A program made the position numbers and the translations under genes. A stretch of 38,315 bases of DNA from an uncultured Granulosicoccaceae bacterium (GTDB taxonomy: Bacteria > Pseudomonadota > Gammaproteobacteria > Granulosicoccales > Granulosicoccaceae): assembly GCA_937922945.1 (NCBI GenBank), contig CAKZUP010000100.1, forward strand, positions 1 to 38,315, in the 5' to 3' direction. The notes beneath the pieces were generated by a model that was not told where the DNA came from, made no database searches, and saw only the letters and a program-made list of their open reading frames with translations. Below, in pieces: positions 7,345-15,896 of this stretch; within the stretch, counting starts at the first letter, position 1; each line of letters starts with the position of its first letter.

Positions 7345-8365
7345 ACTGCTTGAACATTCCTGAGTTTCTTCTGATGTAGTCAATAGCCAGCACCGCTTTT
7401 GCCGTCATTGCAGTATTGTCTGGGTATTCTGATGGCCCCTTGATAATCAACTCTTCATTTTTATTTTCTGCGCTCTGCCGCATTGCTTCAATAGCGGCAT
7501 GCGAAACTATAGCAAGGTGCCCAATCATAACAGCGGTTTCATGCTTACCACTTTCAGTAAAGTATATATTCTCCGCCGCAAATCCCGGAATGGTTTTATA
7601 CTGCTTAACGGATAACTCTTGGTAATTTGGCGCATTAAATAATTTTTCGCGGATAGACAAATTCTCGTAACCAACAGAACCGAAAAAATCAAAATGCTCA
7701 TTGCCAGTTGTAGGGATTTTACTTTTACTGCGATCAATCATCAAAACCGAGCCCTGTTCAGACACGACCGCGAAAAACGTGGAAAATCGCGTCGTGCCCA
7801 ACGTGTAAATGGTTTGTTTACTACCATCGTGCAAAAGAACATCCTCGGTACGATGTTTTCGACTCAGCGATGTACTTGCATAGTCTTGCAATTTACCAAC
7901 AAGATCTTTCAGATTGGTTAATTCGCTTGGATTTATTATAGGTAGTGAGAATGGAATTTGATCTTCAACTACTCTCCCGGCTATTGAGCGGTCGTGCGGT
8001 GTTACTTTACTTGCTTCGTAAATGGCTTTCTGGGTCTGAATATCAGCTTCCTTGATCGCACGCTTTTCTTTCAGCTCTGACATATAAACCCTACGCCCGT
8101 AAAACCAGACGAAAACCGAAAGGCAGATGATAATGAGCCCAACGATCATTTTTAACGTGTCAGTGTTACCGGTCAAGCTACCGCAATTTCTGCTACCACC
8201 GTCTGCGATATTTAAACCCACACACACATTGGCTATCGTGGACAAGCCGCATAACGCTGCGCCTAATCCGAATAAGGCCCAGAACAGGCGCATATGTGAA
8301 CCAATGAAATCCTGAGCAAAGCCCATCAATTTATCTAAAAAACCACGACCTATGTTCTGCTGCAT
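7334..8365 (-). CDS. Unrecognised protein with two transmembrane helices and a large soluble C-terminal domain
   Basis: I do not recognise this family. The ATG at 8363-8365 gives 343 residues; the frame continues upstream to a TTG at 8401, but ATG with a preceding GGA is preferred. Two hydrophobic helices (about residues 26-50 and 72-90) flank a short loop with two cysteines (VCVG and NCGS). A charged, probably helical stretch (about 92-120) follows, then a mixed alpha/beta soluble domain of about 220 residues containing VLLHDGSKQTIYTLGTTRFS and VGYENLSIREKLF. With no signal peptide and Arg-Arg after the second helix, the soluble domain is most likely cytoplasmic. The stop overlaps the start of the G6PD-like gene by 11 bases, so the two are co-translated and may act together. 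The upstream CobW gene ends 51 bases before this start. No function is assigned. Confidence 0.75.
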   Translation of the reverse strand: MQQNIGRGFLDKLMGFAQDFIGSHMRLFWALFGLGAALCGLSTIANVCVGLNIADGGSRNCGSLTGNTDTLKMIVGLIIICLSVFVWFYGRRVYMSELKEKRAIKEADIQTQKAIYEASKVTPHDRSIAGRVVEDQIPFSLPIINPSELTNLKDLVGKLQDYASTSLSRKHRTEDVLLHDGSKQTIYTLGTTRFSTFFAVVSEQGSVLMIDRSKSKIPTTGNEHFDFFGSVGYENLSIREKLFNAPNYQELSVKQYKTIPGFAAENIYFTESGKHETAVMIGHLAIVSHAAIEAMRQSAENKNEELIIKGPSEYPDNTAMTAKAVLAIDYIRRNSGMFKQYDI

Positions 8366-8416
8366 ATTTTTTCCATGTATTAAATCTCCGTTAAAGATCA
8401 ATATGATACGGCCAAC

Positions 8417-9433
8417 TCAATGGCGCCGTTTACATATTCTGCGTAGTTGTTCATTTTTAAGCTCTCCGGCTTTTGCAATAAACACCAAACCGGGCTGAGT
8501 CGATTCCGGCAGATTTGACGGCGCATCGGTTACAGACCACCGCGCACCCACTATTTGAATTAGCATCAGCTCATTATCAAGGTTTCTGACGAACCCTTTT
8601 ACCCGTATTAATCGCATTTTCTGATCGGCCAATTCTGCGGCAATAATGTGGGCATCCACCTTCCATCCGATTAGCAGATGCATTGATTCAAACAACTCAC
8701 TTGCATGATTATGGTCGCGTAAGATTTTTTGAGCAATGTCAGCTTTGTCTACATCACAGCCATCTTCACTCAGCTCTGCTCTGCCAGGCGGACAAATACT
8801 GGTACTGGGGTTTACCAGCGTTCTATATTCGGCAACCTGATGAAACAAAATACCGGCTTCAATTTTCCCATGAACCGCTTCTACAACCGGCGCGTGACCT
8901 GATACACCTGCAAGCCAACCCCTGGTAGTTGTCAGTTTTTTTTGAGTGGTAAGGTCCAGCTTATTCAGCACTAAAAGATCGGCATCGGCAAGCTGCCGCA
9001 GCACGGTATCGCCAATGTATTTTTCATTGGCTTGATGCATTATGGCGGAAGCATCAGCCAATACCGCGATACAGTCCAGCCGATAGTCCTGCAGTAGTGA
9101 TAACGAATTCCCGATTGCACCCGGCAAAGCAACACCACTGGCTTCTATAAGAATATGTTCAGGCTTAACACTCGCAGATTGCAATTTTCGCAACGATAAC
9201 GACAGATCATCTCCGTAGCTACAGCAGATACAACCGCCACTTAAGCTGATAACGTCACCATCCTGTGCCTCGATCAAATCGGCATCGATGGGTAAGTCGC
9301 CAAAATCATTAACCAATATAGCCAGCCGCAAACCGTTAGCGTGCCGCAGCAAATGATTAACCAGCGTGGTTTTTCCGCAACCAAGGTAACCACCGATAAT
9401 GGTTACCGGCAATTCCGGCGTCTTTTGACTCAC
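8417..9433 (-). CDS. CobW/P47K (COG0523) GTPase, putative metallochaperone
   Basis: G3E-class GTPase of 338 residues related to YjiA, ZigA and CobW, which load or insert metals (zinc, cobalt or others) into client enzymes. Walker A is GYLGCGKT (residues 15-22), the conserved metal-binding CxCC is GGCICC (Cys68, Cys70, Cys71), and the base-specificity motif is LNKLD. A CobW C-terminal domain follows (roughly from residue 240, containing LLIGWKV and LIRVKGFVR). The start is the GTG at 9431-9433: a stop codon lies immediately upstream in frame, and there is no internal ATG before the Walker motif. It sits 42 bases after a metal-dependent amidohydrolase gene, so that enzyme is the obvious candidate client. 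No Zur-box-like operator was identified. Confidence 0.9.
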   Translation of the reverse strand: MSQKTPELPVTIIGGYLGCGKTTLVNHLLRHANGLRLAILVNDFGDLPIDADLIEAQDGDVISLSGGCICCSYGDDLSLSLRKLQSASVKPEHILIEASGVALPGAIGNSLSLLQDYRLDCIAVLADASAIMHQANEKYIGDTVLRQLADADLLVLNKLDLTTQKKLTTTRGWLAGVSGHAPVVEAVHGKIEAGILFHQVAEYRTLVNPSTSICPPGRAELSEDGCDVDKADIAQKILRDHNHASELFESMHLLIGWKVDAHIIAAELADQKMRLIRVKGFVRNLDNELMLIQIVGARWSVTDAPSNLPESTQPGLVFIAKAGELKNEQLRRICKRRH

Positions 9434-9475
9434 TCAGTTAAGCTCAACTTTAAGCTCATGTATAAAGCGCATCCA

Positions 9476-11113
9476 TTAAATAAGCGACGCCGGAAATACC
9501 CGACCTGACTGAACCGTACCCCAAACATCGATATCTTTGAGCTTATCTGGATCAACACTAGTAGGGTCATCTTCCAGTATGGCAAAGTCTGCATGCTTGC
9601 CACACTCAATCGAACCAATTTCGTTATCCAGATTCAATGTATAAGCCGCACCAAGTGTTATCGCATACAAGGCTTCTTGCACGCTGATTTTTTCGTGTTC
9701 ACCCTGCGTGCGGCCCGATGCAGTTGTTCGATTTACTGCACACCAGGCAGTAAACAATGGGCTTAACGGTGTTACTGGCGCGTCGGAATGTATCGCCAAC
9801 GGTATACCATTATCCAGGGCTGTACGACAGGCGTTCATCCGCTCTGCACGCTCCGGCCCAACGGTAAGTCTGTAGTGCTCATCCCCCCAATAGAAATGGT
9901 GATTCGCAAAATGATTCACACACATATTCAGCTTTGCCATACGACGATATTGCGCAGCGTTTATTAGCTGGCCATGCTGAATCGTAAAACGGTGAGTCTG
10001 ATTGGGGTACTTGGCAAGCGCTGTTTCCAATGTATCAAGAACCAGATCGGTTGCTTCATCGCCATTGGTGTGTGTGTGAACCTGAATACCGTCACGCAAA
10101 GCCATTTCATAAATCGAGCGCATTTGCTCCGGCGCAATATACCAAAGCCCGTTCGGCGCACCATTGTAATAGCCAGGCCAGTTGAGTCGTGCCGAGAAAC
10201 CTTGTATGGAGCCATCTGCTATGACTTTAATTTTACCCAAGCGAAACCGCTCTGTTGAACGTAATTGCAATTGCTTCACGTGCTCAATAAGCTCCTCTGG
10301 CGTGAGCCCATGATGAAAACGTAAAGACATAATGCGAACCGGAAAATCATCTGCACCAGTAACCCGTATACCCATATCGACAATGGAGTCTTCAAGACGC
10401 GCTGCCAGATCAGTTGCAGTGGTCACACCAGTGCGCACGCACAAGCGAGCAAAATCGATTAAACCGGCTTCATCAAATTCAAGCATGTTGTCATCAAAGC
10501 CTGCATGCTGACCAACCGGGTACATCACATCAGGGCCTTTCAACTCACCAGTGGGCAAACCATCATCACCCAACGGCACACCATCGTGAGTAATCCCCGT
10601 GCGAAGGTAGCCCGCCAACTCCAGGGCTTTCGAGTTCACGTTCATGATATGACCAGACGCGTGCATAATGCCGACAGCCCGCGTTGTTGAAACACGATCT
10701 AGATCGTGACGGGTGATTTTCTTATTATCATAGTAAATTGGGTCAATCGCCCAACCTGTCAGCGCTGTTGTCGCATCGCTGAGCGTGATTTCCTTTTCTT
10801 GTAATCGTGACACTACATGGTCAATTGACGACAACCCCGACCAAACCTTCCCATGAGGATCCATTCGATCATGGAAGCCACAATAAACGTAGCGCCACCA
10901 TTTGCCCTCTACCGCATGGCAATGCCCTTCAACCATCCCGGGCATAATGACTTTATCGGCAAACTGCTCATCGAGCGTAAACTCGCCAAAACCGGATAAC
11001 TCTTCAAGCGAACCTGCACCCAATATGCGCCCGTCCCTAACAGCCACATGGGTCACAACAGGCCGCGCAGGGTTCATTGTCAGTATTTTCTTTGCCGAAT
11101 ACACAATCGTCAT
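9476..11113 (-). CDS. Amidohydrolase family protein (YtcJ-like, Amidohydro_3)
   Basis: Metal-dependent hydrolase of 545 residues with the composite TIM-barrel architecture of YtcJ/N-substituted formamide deformylase relatives. Metal ligands are visible in VEGHCHAVEG (HxH), in VHTHTNGD, and in IHSDAP near the end of the barrel. The C-terminal GSIECGKHADFAILEDDP is typical of amidohydrolase swinging beta-sandwich closure. The ATG at 11111-11113 is preceded by GAGG with good spacing, so the four-codon extension from a TTG is not used. No signal peptide is visible, so it is probably cytoplasmic. It is divergent from a Dpp-type importer, suggesting it cleaves an imported amide or N-acyl compound, and is followed by a CobW metallochaperone gene. 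The exact substrate is unknown. Confidence 0.9.
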   Translation of the reverse strand: MTIVYSAKKILTMNPARPVVTHVAVRDGRILGAGSLEELSGFGEFTLDEQFADKVIMPGMVEGHCHAVEGKWWRYVYCGFHDRMDPHGKVWSGLSSIDHVVSRLQEKEITLSDATTALTGWAIDPIYYDNKKITRHDLDRVSTTRAVGIMHASGHIMNVNSKALELAGYLRTGITHDGVPLGDDGLPTGELKGPDVMYPVGQHAGFDDNMLEFDEAGLIDFARLCVRTGVTTATDLAARLEDSIVDMGIRVTGADDFPVRIMSLRFHHGLTPEELIEHVKQLQLRSTERFRLGKIKVIADGSIQGFSARLNWPGYYNGAPNGLWYIAPEQMRSIYEMALRDGIQVHTHTNGDEATDLVLDTLETALAKYPNQTHRFTIQHGQLINAAQYRRMAKLNMCVNHFANHHFYWGDEHYRLTVGPERAERMNACRTALDNGIPLAIHSDAPVTPLSPLFTAWCAVNRTTASGRTQGEHEKISVQEALYAITLGAAYTLNLDNEIGSIECGKHADFAILEDDPTSVDPDKLKDIDVWGTVQSGRVFPASLI

Positions 11114-11249
11114 GGGCGACCTCAATATCGATTTATAAAGCGCTTTTTAAGGCTAGGTTCGAGTGTTACACTCAAGATTCAACAAGAATAGCAAGACGAA
11201 CAGAGAATATCGACAGCAAGCGAAGCAGCCATTGGAGAATTGAATAACC
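11114..11249. promoter_or_regulatory. Divergent promoter/operator region of the amidohydrolase and ABC-importer operons
   Basis: A 136-base spacer between divergent starts. GAGTGTTACACTC at 11161-11173 is a perfect palindrome around a central T, with GTGT-N-ACAC half-sites of the kind bound by GntR- or LacI-type dimers. AAAGCGCTTT at 11137-11146 is a second perfect palindrome with an A/T-rich flank resembling a -10 for the minus-strand gene. GGAG near 11234 serves the plus-strand start. No cognate regulator gene is adjacent. Confidence 0.45.
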
Positions 11250-12842
11250 ATGCAAGCATTTTTAAAAAAACTGGTATTTGCAACCACCACCGCTTTACTC
11301 ATTAGCACGTCGCTCACCGCCACATCATTGTGGGCTGAAGACACCCCGACTAAAGGCGGCTCATTGGTTTTTACGTTAGGCCAGACACCACGTCACTTAA
11401 ACCCTGCGGTTCAATCCGGCACGGCAACAGGCGCTCCCGGTGCACAGTTGTTCGCAGCACCACTACGATACGACGAAGACTGGACTCCACAACCTTACTT
11501 AGCAGAATCATGGGAAATAGCCGACGACGGCTTATCAGTGACTTTAAATCTGGTTCAAAACGCCGTATTCCATGATGGCAAACCCATCACCTCGGAAGAC
11601 GTTGCATTTTCGGTAAAAACCATTCAGGAAAATCATCCATTCAAAACCATGTTTGCACCGGTAACCGAGGTACAAACACCCGATGCGCATACCGCCATTC
11701 TGAAACTGTCCAAACCGCACCCGGCACTTATGCTGGCAATGTCTTCTCAGCTTATGCCCATTATTCCCAAGCACGTTTACGGTGACGGCCAGGATCCTAA
11801 AGCCCATCCGCAAAATTCTGAAAACGTTGTTGGTTCCGGTCCTTTTAAGCTCGTGGAATTCAAACGCGATGAGCACATCATCCTGGAACGCTTCGATGAC
11901 TTTTTCATGGAAGGACGCCCTTATCTCGATAAACTGGTTATGCGGATTATCAAAGACCCTTCGGCCAGAGCGATTGGTTTGGAAAACGGTGAAATTCATA
12001 TGTCGACGTTCGAAGTCGTTGCACGCGACATAAAGCGCTTACAAAAAGTGGATTCACTCACCGCAACTCCTGAAGGTTATGCTGCAATCGGACCTTTGGA
12101 TTGGTTAGCCTTTAATACCGCCGCAGGCAAAACGGCAGACATCAACGTTCGCAAGGCTATTGCTTACGCCATAGACCGTAATTTTATTCTTAATGCCATT
12201 CATCTTGGCATCGCTGATGAAGCATCCACCGGCATCCATCCCGGTAGCCCGTTATACAACGCGGATGTCGAAAACTATGAATTCGATCTGGACAAAGCGA
12301 ATCAATTGCTTGACGACGCTGGCTATGCCAAAGGCGACGACGGCATGCGATTCAAATTAAACATCGATTTTGGCTGGCCTGAAATGAAGCCAAAAGCCGA
12401 GTACACCAAAGCCGCCCTTAAGAAAGTCGGTATAGACGTTACCGTGCGTTCTTCACCAGACTTTCCCAGTTGGGCAAAACGCATTAGCAACTACGACTTC
12501 GACATGACCTGGGACACGGTGTTCAACTGGGGCGATCCCGTTATCGGCGTACACAGAACGTATCAGAGTTCCAATATCAAACCCGGTGTCATCTGGTCGA
12601 ATACGCAAAGCTATAAAAATGATCGTGTCGATGAGTTAATGGAAATGGCAGGCGTGGAAACGGACACAGAAAAACGTGCAGCGCTCTACGCAGAATTCCA
12701 GAAAATTGTCACAGACGAATTGCCTCTGTACACCACCAACACCTTGCCGTACCACACGGTATATAACAATAAGGTTGGTAATCCGCCACTGGGTATCTGG
12801 GCATCAAGCTCGCCAATGGATCGCGTTTACTTAAAGCAATAG
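11250..12842 (+). CDS. ABC transporter substrate-binding protein (SBP_bac_5, DppA/OppA-like)
   Basis: Periplasmic binding protein of 530 residues for a peptide/nickel/opine-type importer. A Sec signal peptide (KK at 6-7, hydrophobic 8-28, cleavage near SLWA/ED) is clear. The mature protein shows the family's GGSLVFTLGQTPRHLNPA start, the YLAESWEIADDGLSVTLNL region, FHDGKPITSEDVAFS, and the later NVRKAIAYAIDRNFI motif. These support a large class-C binding protein. It is first in an operon with two permeases and two ATPases. Two strong hairpins directly after the stop probably favour a higher level of this subunit than of the membrane parts. The ligand is undetermined; the downstream catabolic genes suggest an amino-acid- or guanidino-derived compound rather than nutritional dipeptides. 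Confidence 0.94.
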   Translation: MQAFLKKLVFATTTALLISTSLTATSLWAEDTPTKGGSLVFTLGQTPRHLNPAVQSGTATGAPGAQLFAAPLRYDEDWTPQPYLAESWEIADDGLSVTLNLVQNAVFHDGKPITSEDVAFSVKTIQENHPFKTMFAPVTEVQTPDAHTAILKLSKPHPALMLAMSSQLMPIIPKHVYGDGQDPKAHPQNSENVVGSGPFKLVEFKRDEHIILERFDDFFMEGRPYLDKLVMRIIKDPSARAIGLENGEIHMSTFEVVARDIKRLQKVDSLTATPEGYAAIGPLDWLAFNTAAGKTADINVRKAIAYAIDRNFILNAIHLGIADEASTGIHPGSPLYNADVENYEFDLDKANQLLDDAGYAKGDDGMRFKLNIDFGWPEMKPKAEYTKAALKKVGIDVTVRSSPDFPSWAKRISNYDFDMTWDTVFNWGDPVIGVHRTYQSSNIKPGVIWSNTQSYKNDRVDELMEMAGVETDTEKRAALYAEFQKIVTDELPLYTTNTLPYHTVYNNKVGNPPLGIWASSSPMDRVYLKQ

Positions 12843-12930
12843 CCATGACACACTAGCCGATAGAAACAGCTGGCCAGTAAGCTAGCAAGTTAAACCGGCA
12901 AATAAATTAGCATTGGCTTTAGCATTAACA

Positions 12931-12975
12931 CGGGCATAACCTGCTTTTCCAGGTTATGCCCCGTTGCTTTCAACG
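12931..12975 (+). other. Two tandem intercistronic hairpins after the binding-protein gene
   Basis: A perfect 12-bp stem (GGGCATAACCTG at 12932-12943 and CAGGTTATGCCC at 12950-12961, 6-base loop) is followed at once by CGTTG-CTTT-CAACG (12962-12975). The next gene starts 13 bases later. There is no U-tract, so this looks like a 3'-end stabiliser or partial transcription barrier, as often found behind binding-protein genes, rather than a full terminator. Confidence 0.75.
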
Positions 12976-12988
12976 AGCGAGATTCGGT

Positions 12989-13963
12989 ATGAACTTAATC
13001 AGCACGGTAGCGCAGCGGGTACTTTGGGCCGCAATACTGTTGCTCGCCGTTCTGGTTCTGAATTTCTCCATGATGCACCTTGCACCGGGTGACGTTGCCG
13101 ACACCATCGCACAATCTATGGGTGGAGCAGATGCAGAAGTGTTGGAGCAGATTCGCACCGATTACGGCCTTGATCAACCGTTTCTATCTCAGCTTTCCAA
13201 CTATGTTGGCAAGGTGTTGCATTTCGATCTGGGGTATTCGTATTTCTATAACCAGCCCGTTACCAAACTCATTTTTGAAAAATTGCCTGCGACTTTAATT
13301 CTGGTAATCACCGCTCAATTATTAGCATTGATTATCGGCGTGCTGCTAGGTGTGTATTCTGCACGCAACCAGGAAGGTTGGGTTTCGCATTTTGTTACAT
13401 TGTTTGCATTGTTTGGCTACTCGGCCCCGGTTTTCTGGACAGGCATATTATTGTTAATCGCCTTCAGCTTAAAAATACCGTTATTTCCAGTTGCCGGTAT
13501 GGTGGATGTTACCGTTGAAGGCGGCGCTATCGCCAAATTTTTAGACCTGCTACGCCACATGGTGTTACCGGTGATCACACTGGCATCCATATTTATTGCG
13601 CTTTACTCGCGTCTGTGTCGCGCCACAATGATGGAAGTATTACAAACAGACTATATTCGCACGGCAAAGTCGAAAGGTTTATCGACACGAGAAATTATTT
13701 ATAAACACGCGTTAAAAAATTCTTTATCACCGGTAATCACCTTGGCAGGTTTACAGTTCTCAGCCGTTGTATCAGGAGCGGTACTCGTGGAAACCGTGTT
13801 TAGCTGGCCGGGGCTTGGCACCTTGGCACTACAGAGCATTATTGCGCGTGACACCCCAACCATTTTAGGCATTCTGTTTTTCTCGGCGCTGGTCGTCATC
13901 GTCGGTAACCTGCTAACCGACTTAGCGCTTCGATTCGTCGACCCGAGAGTCAGAGGCCACTAA
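12989..13963 (+). CDS. ABC transporter permease (DppB/OppB-like)
   Basis: First membrane subunit of the Dpp-type importer, 324 residues from the ATG at 12989. An upstream in-frame ATG at 12956 lies inside the hairpin and would add an implausible N-terminus. Six hydrophobic helices are visible, starting RVLWAAILLLAVLVLNFSMMHLAPGD, which is the family's conserved first helix ending in APGD. The FDLGYSYFYNQPV segment precedes the core. The EAA loop reads YIRTAKSKGLSTREIIYKHALKN, the site that contacts the ATPase. Its stop overlaps the next start (TAATG), showing translational coupling with the second permease. Confidence 0.94.
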   Translation: MNLISTVAQRVLWAAILLLAVLVLNFSMMHLAPGDVADTIAQSMGGADAEVLEQIRTDYGLDQPFLSQLSNYVGKVLHFDLGYSYFYNQPVTKLIFEKLPATLILVITAQLLALIIGVLLGVYSARNQEGWVSHFVTLFALFGYSAPVFWTGILLLIAFSLKIPLFPVAGMVDVTVEGGAIAKFLDLLRHMVLPVITLASIFIALYSRLCRATMMEVLQTDYIRTAKSKGLSTREIIYKHALKNSLSPVITLAGLQFSAVVSGAVLVETVFSWPGLGTLALQSIIARDTPTILGILFFSALVVIVGNLLTDLALRFVDPRVRGH

Positions 13964-14910
13964 TGAACGATTTAAAAAACGATTCGAGAAGTGATGGCCT
14001 TGCGCAGAACACAGATACGCAAGCAGACCTGAACGCTGGAATAAACGCAGAGCAACTCACCACCAAAGCCCGCCATCCGGCAGCGGATGCACTCGGGATG
14101 TTCTTAAAGAATCGCGCCGCAACAGTTGCGTTGTTCTTTCTTGTTCTGATCATTATCACCGGCATCGTAGGGCCAATGGTGTATAAGACCGACCCGTTCG
14201 ATATGGTGTGGGCGCCGTTCTCCCCACCCGGTGCAGAAGGATTTTTATTAGGCACAGACTATCTGGGTAGAGATATTCTTGCTGGCATACTCTATGGCAC
14301 GCGCGTGTCATTATTAGTCGGGCTTAGCGCTGCCTTAATGACCGTTTTTATCGGCGTGAGTATTGGTGCTATGGCCGGTTTTTTCAGAGGCTGGGTAGAA
14401 GAAGCTTTAATGCGCCTAACAGAGTTTTTTCAAGTACTACCCACACTCCTTTTTTCTATGGTCATCGTGGCCTTGTTCGGACCCACTTTGCCAATTATTA
14501 CGATTGCCATCGGGGCTGTAAGTTGGCCAGCCGTTGCGCGTATTACGCGTTCCGAATTTTTACGCATCCGTGAGCTTGAATACGTTACCGCATCGCGAGC
14601 ATCTGGTAGTAAAAACGCAAAGCTCATGTTTAAAGTCATATTACCCAATGCACTGCCACCTATTATTGTTCAGGCGGCCCTTATGGTTGGTTCAGCTATT
14701 TTGTTCGAAGCAGGCTTAAGCTTTCTTGGCCTGACCGACCCGAACATTGTTAGCTGGGGACAAATCATCGGCTCAAATCGCCCATACATCCTCGATGCCA
14801 GTTACACCGTCACCTTTCCCGGCCTGGCCATCTTTTTTACCGTGCTTTGCTTATCGTTGGTTGGAGATGGATTAAACGATGCGCTGAACCCAAAGCTAAG
14901 GCAACGATAA
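13963..14910 (+). CDS. ABC transporter permease (DppC/OppC-like)
   Basis: Second membrane subunit, 315 residues, starting in the TAATG overlap with the previous stop. A hydrophilic N-terminal extension of about 50 residues (rich in Asn, Asp and Ala) precedes the first helix ATVALFFLVLIIITGIVGPM, longer than in many DppC proteins. The conserved GTDYLGRDILAGILYGTRVSL motif follows. The EAA loop around LEYVTASRASGSKNAKLMFKV, and AGLSFLGLTDPNIVSWGQ near the end, are typical. It forms the translocation channel with the first permease. The gene also overlaps the next one by one base. Confidence 0.94.
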   Translation: MNDLKNDSRSDGLAQNTDTQADLNAGINAEQLTTKARHPAADALGMFLKNRAATVALFFLVLIIITGIVGPMVYKTDPFDMVWAPFSPPGAEGFLLGTDYLGRDILAGILYGTRVSLLVGLSAALMTVFIGVSIGAMAGFFRGWVEEALMRLTEFFQVLPTLLFSMVIVALFGPTLPIITIAIGAVSWPAVARITRSEFLRIRELEYVTASRASGSKNAKLMFKVILPNALPPIIVQAALMVGSAILFEAGLSFLGLTDPNIVSWGQIIGSNRPYILDASYTVTFPGLAIFFTVLCLSLVGDGLNDALNPKLRQR

Positions 14911-15896
14911 TGAGTGCGCTGTTGAGTGTAGAGAACTTACGCATTGAACTAGACACGCGCGCAGGCGTGGCACCCGTTATCGACGACCTGTCGTTCTCAT
15001 TAAATGCCGGCGAAACGCTCAGTTTTGTAGGCGAGTCTGGCTGTGGGAAATCTATGACGGCACTTGCCATAATGGGACTACTGCCTGAGAAAATTGGACG
15101 GGTAGCAAGCGGCTCTATTCTGTTCAATGGTGAAGATATAACCAAAGCAAGCGATGAACGGCTAAGAGAAATTCGGGGTAACGATATCTCCATGATCTTC
15201 CAGGAACCGATGACCTCCTTAAACCCGGTGTTTACCATTGGAGAGCAAGTTGCTGAAGTGTTGCGCCGACATCAAAAGCTAGGCAGAAAGGCCGCCTGGT
15301 CGACAGCGGTTGAGTTGCTCAATTCTGTGAGAATTCCAGATGCTGCGCGGCGCGCCAAAAGTTATCCGCATCAACTATCCGGTGGTCAACGGCAGCGCGT
15401 CATGATAGCTATGGCACTAGCGTGCAAACCACGCATACTGATTGCCGACGAGCCAACAACCGCACTCGATGTAACAATACAAGCGCAAATATTCGATCTA
15501 CTTGAAGATTTGCAAGCACAAACCGGCTCGGCCATTATCATGATCACCCACGATATGGGCGTGGTTGCAGAGATCGCCGAGCGCATGATTGTTATGTACG
15601 CCGGACGCATGGTAGAACACGGCAACGTAGACGACGTACTTTCACGCCCACGTCACCCTTACACAAAAGGGCTCATTGGCTGCGTACCCCATCTTATGGC
15701 AACCCTAACCGACTCGCGACCTGAGCTCACAGAAATCAGCGGCATTGTGCCCGGACTAAACGAGTTCGGCCAAAACGCATGCCTGTTCGCGTCGCGATGC
15801 AATTTGGTTGGCCAGCAATGTGTACAAGCTCGCCCAAAAGAAAAACAGTTTGAAAATACCCAGCTTTCAGCATGCTGGCATGCAGAGAGCGTGTGA
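14910..15896 (+). CDS. ABC transporter ATP-binding protein (DppD/OppD-like)
   Basis: ATPase subunit of 328 residues from the ATG at 14910 (TAATG overlap with the permease stop); the frame continues upstream inside the permease gene, but that part is not homologous. Walker A is GESGCGKS, the signature is LSGGQRQRVMIAMAL, Walker B is ILIADEPTTALD, and the switch histidine lies in ITHDMG. The C-terminal oligopeptide-transporter extension includes HPYTKGLIGCVPHL and a cysteine-containing stretch (NACLFASRCN...CW) common in these ATPases, where an iron-sulfur cluster has been reported in some members. It pairs with the following ATPase as a heterodimer. Confidence 0.94.
   Translation: MSALLSVENLRIELDTRAGVAPVIDDLSFSLNAGETLSFVGESGCGKSMTALAIMGLLPEKIGRVASGSILFNGEDITKASDERLREIRGNDISMIFQEPMTSLNPVFTIGEQVAEVLRRHQKLGRKAAWSTAVELLNSVRIPDAARRAKSYPHQLSGGQRQRVMIAMALACKPRILIADEPTTALDVTIQAQIFDLLEDLQAQTGSAIIMITHDMGVVAEIAERMIVMYAGRMVEHGNVDDVLSRPRHPYTKGLIGCVPHLMATLTDSRPELTEISGIVPGLNEFGQNACLFASRCNLVGQQCVQARPKEKQFENTQLSACWHAESV

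Noticed and set aside
11544..11999. 151-codon minus-strand frame
   Set aside because: It is antisense to the binding-protein gene, which has a signal peptide and family motifs throughout.
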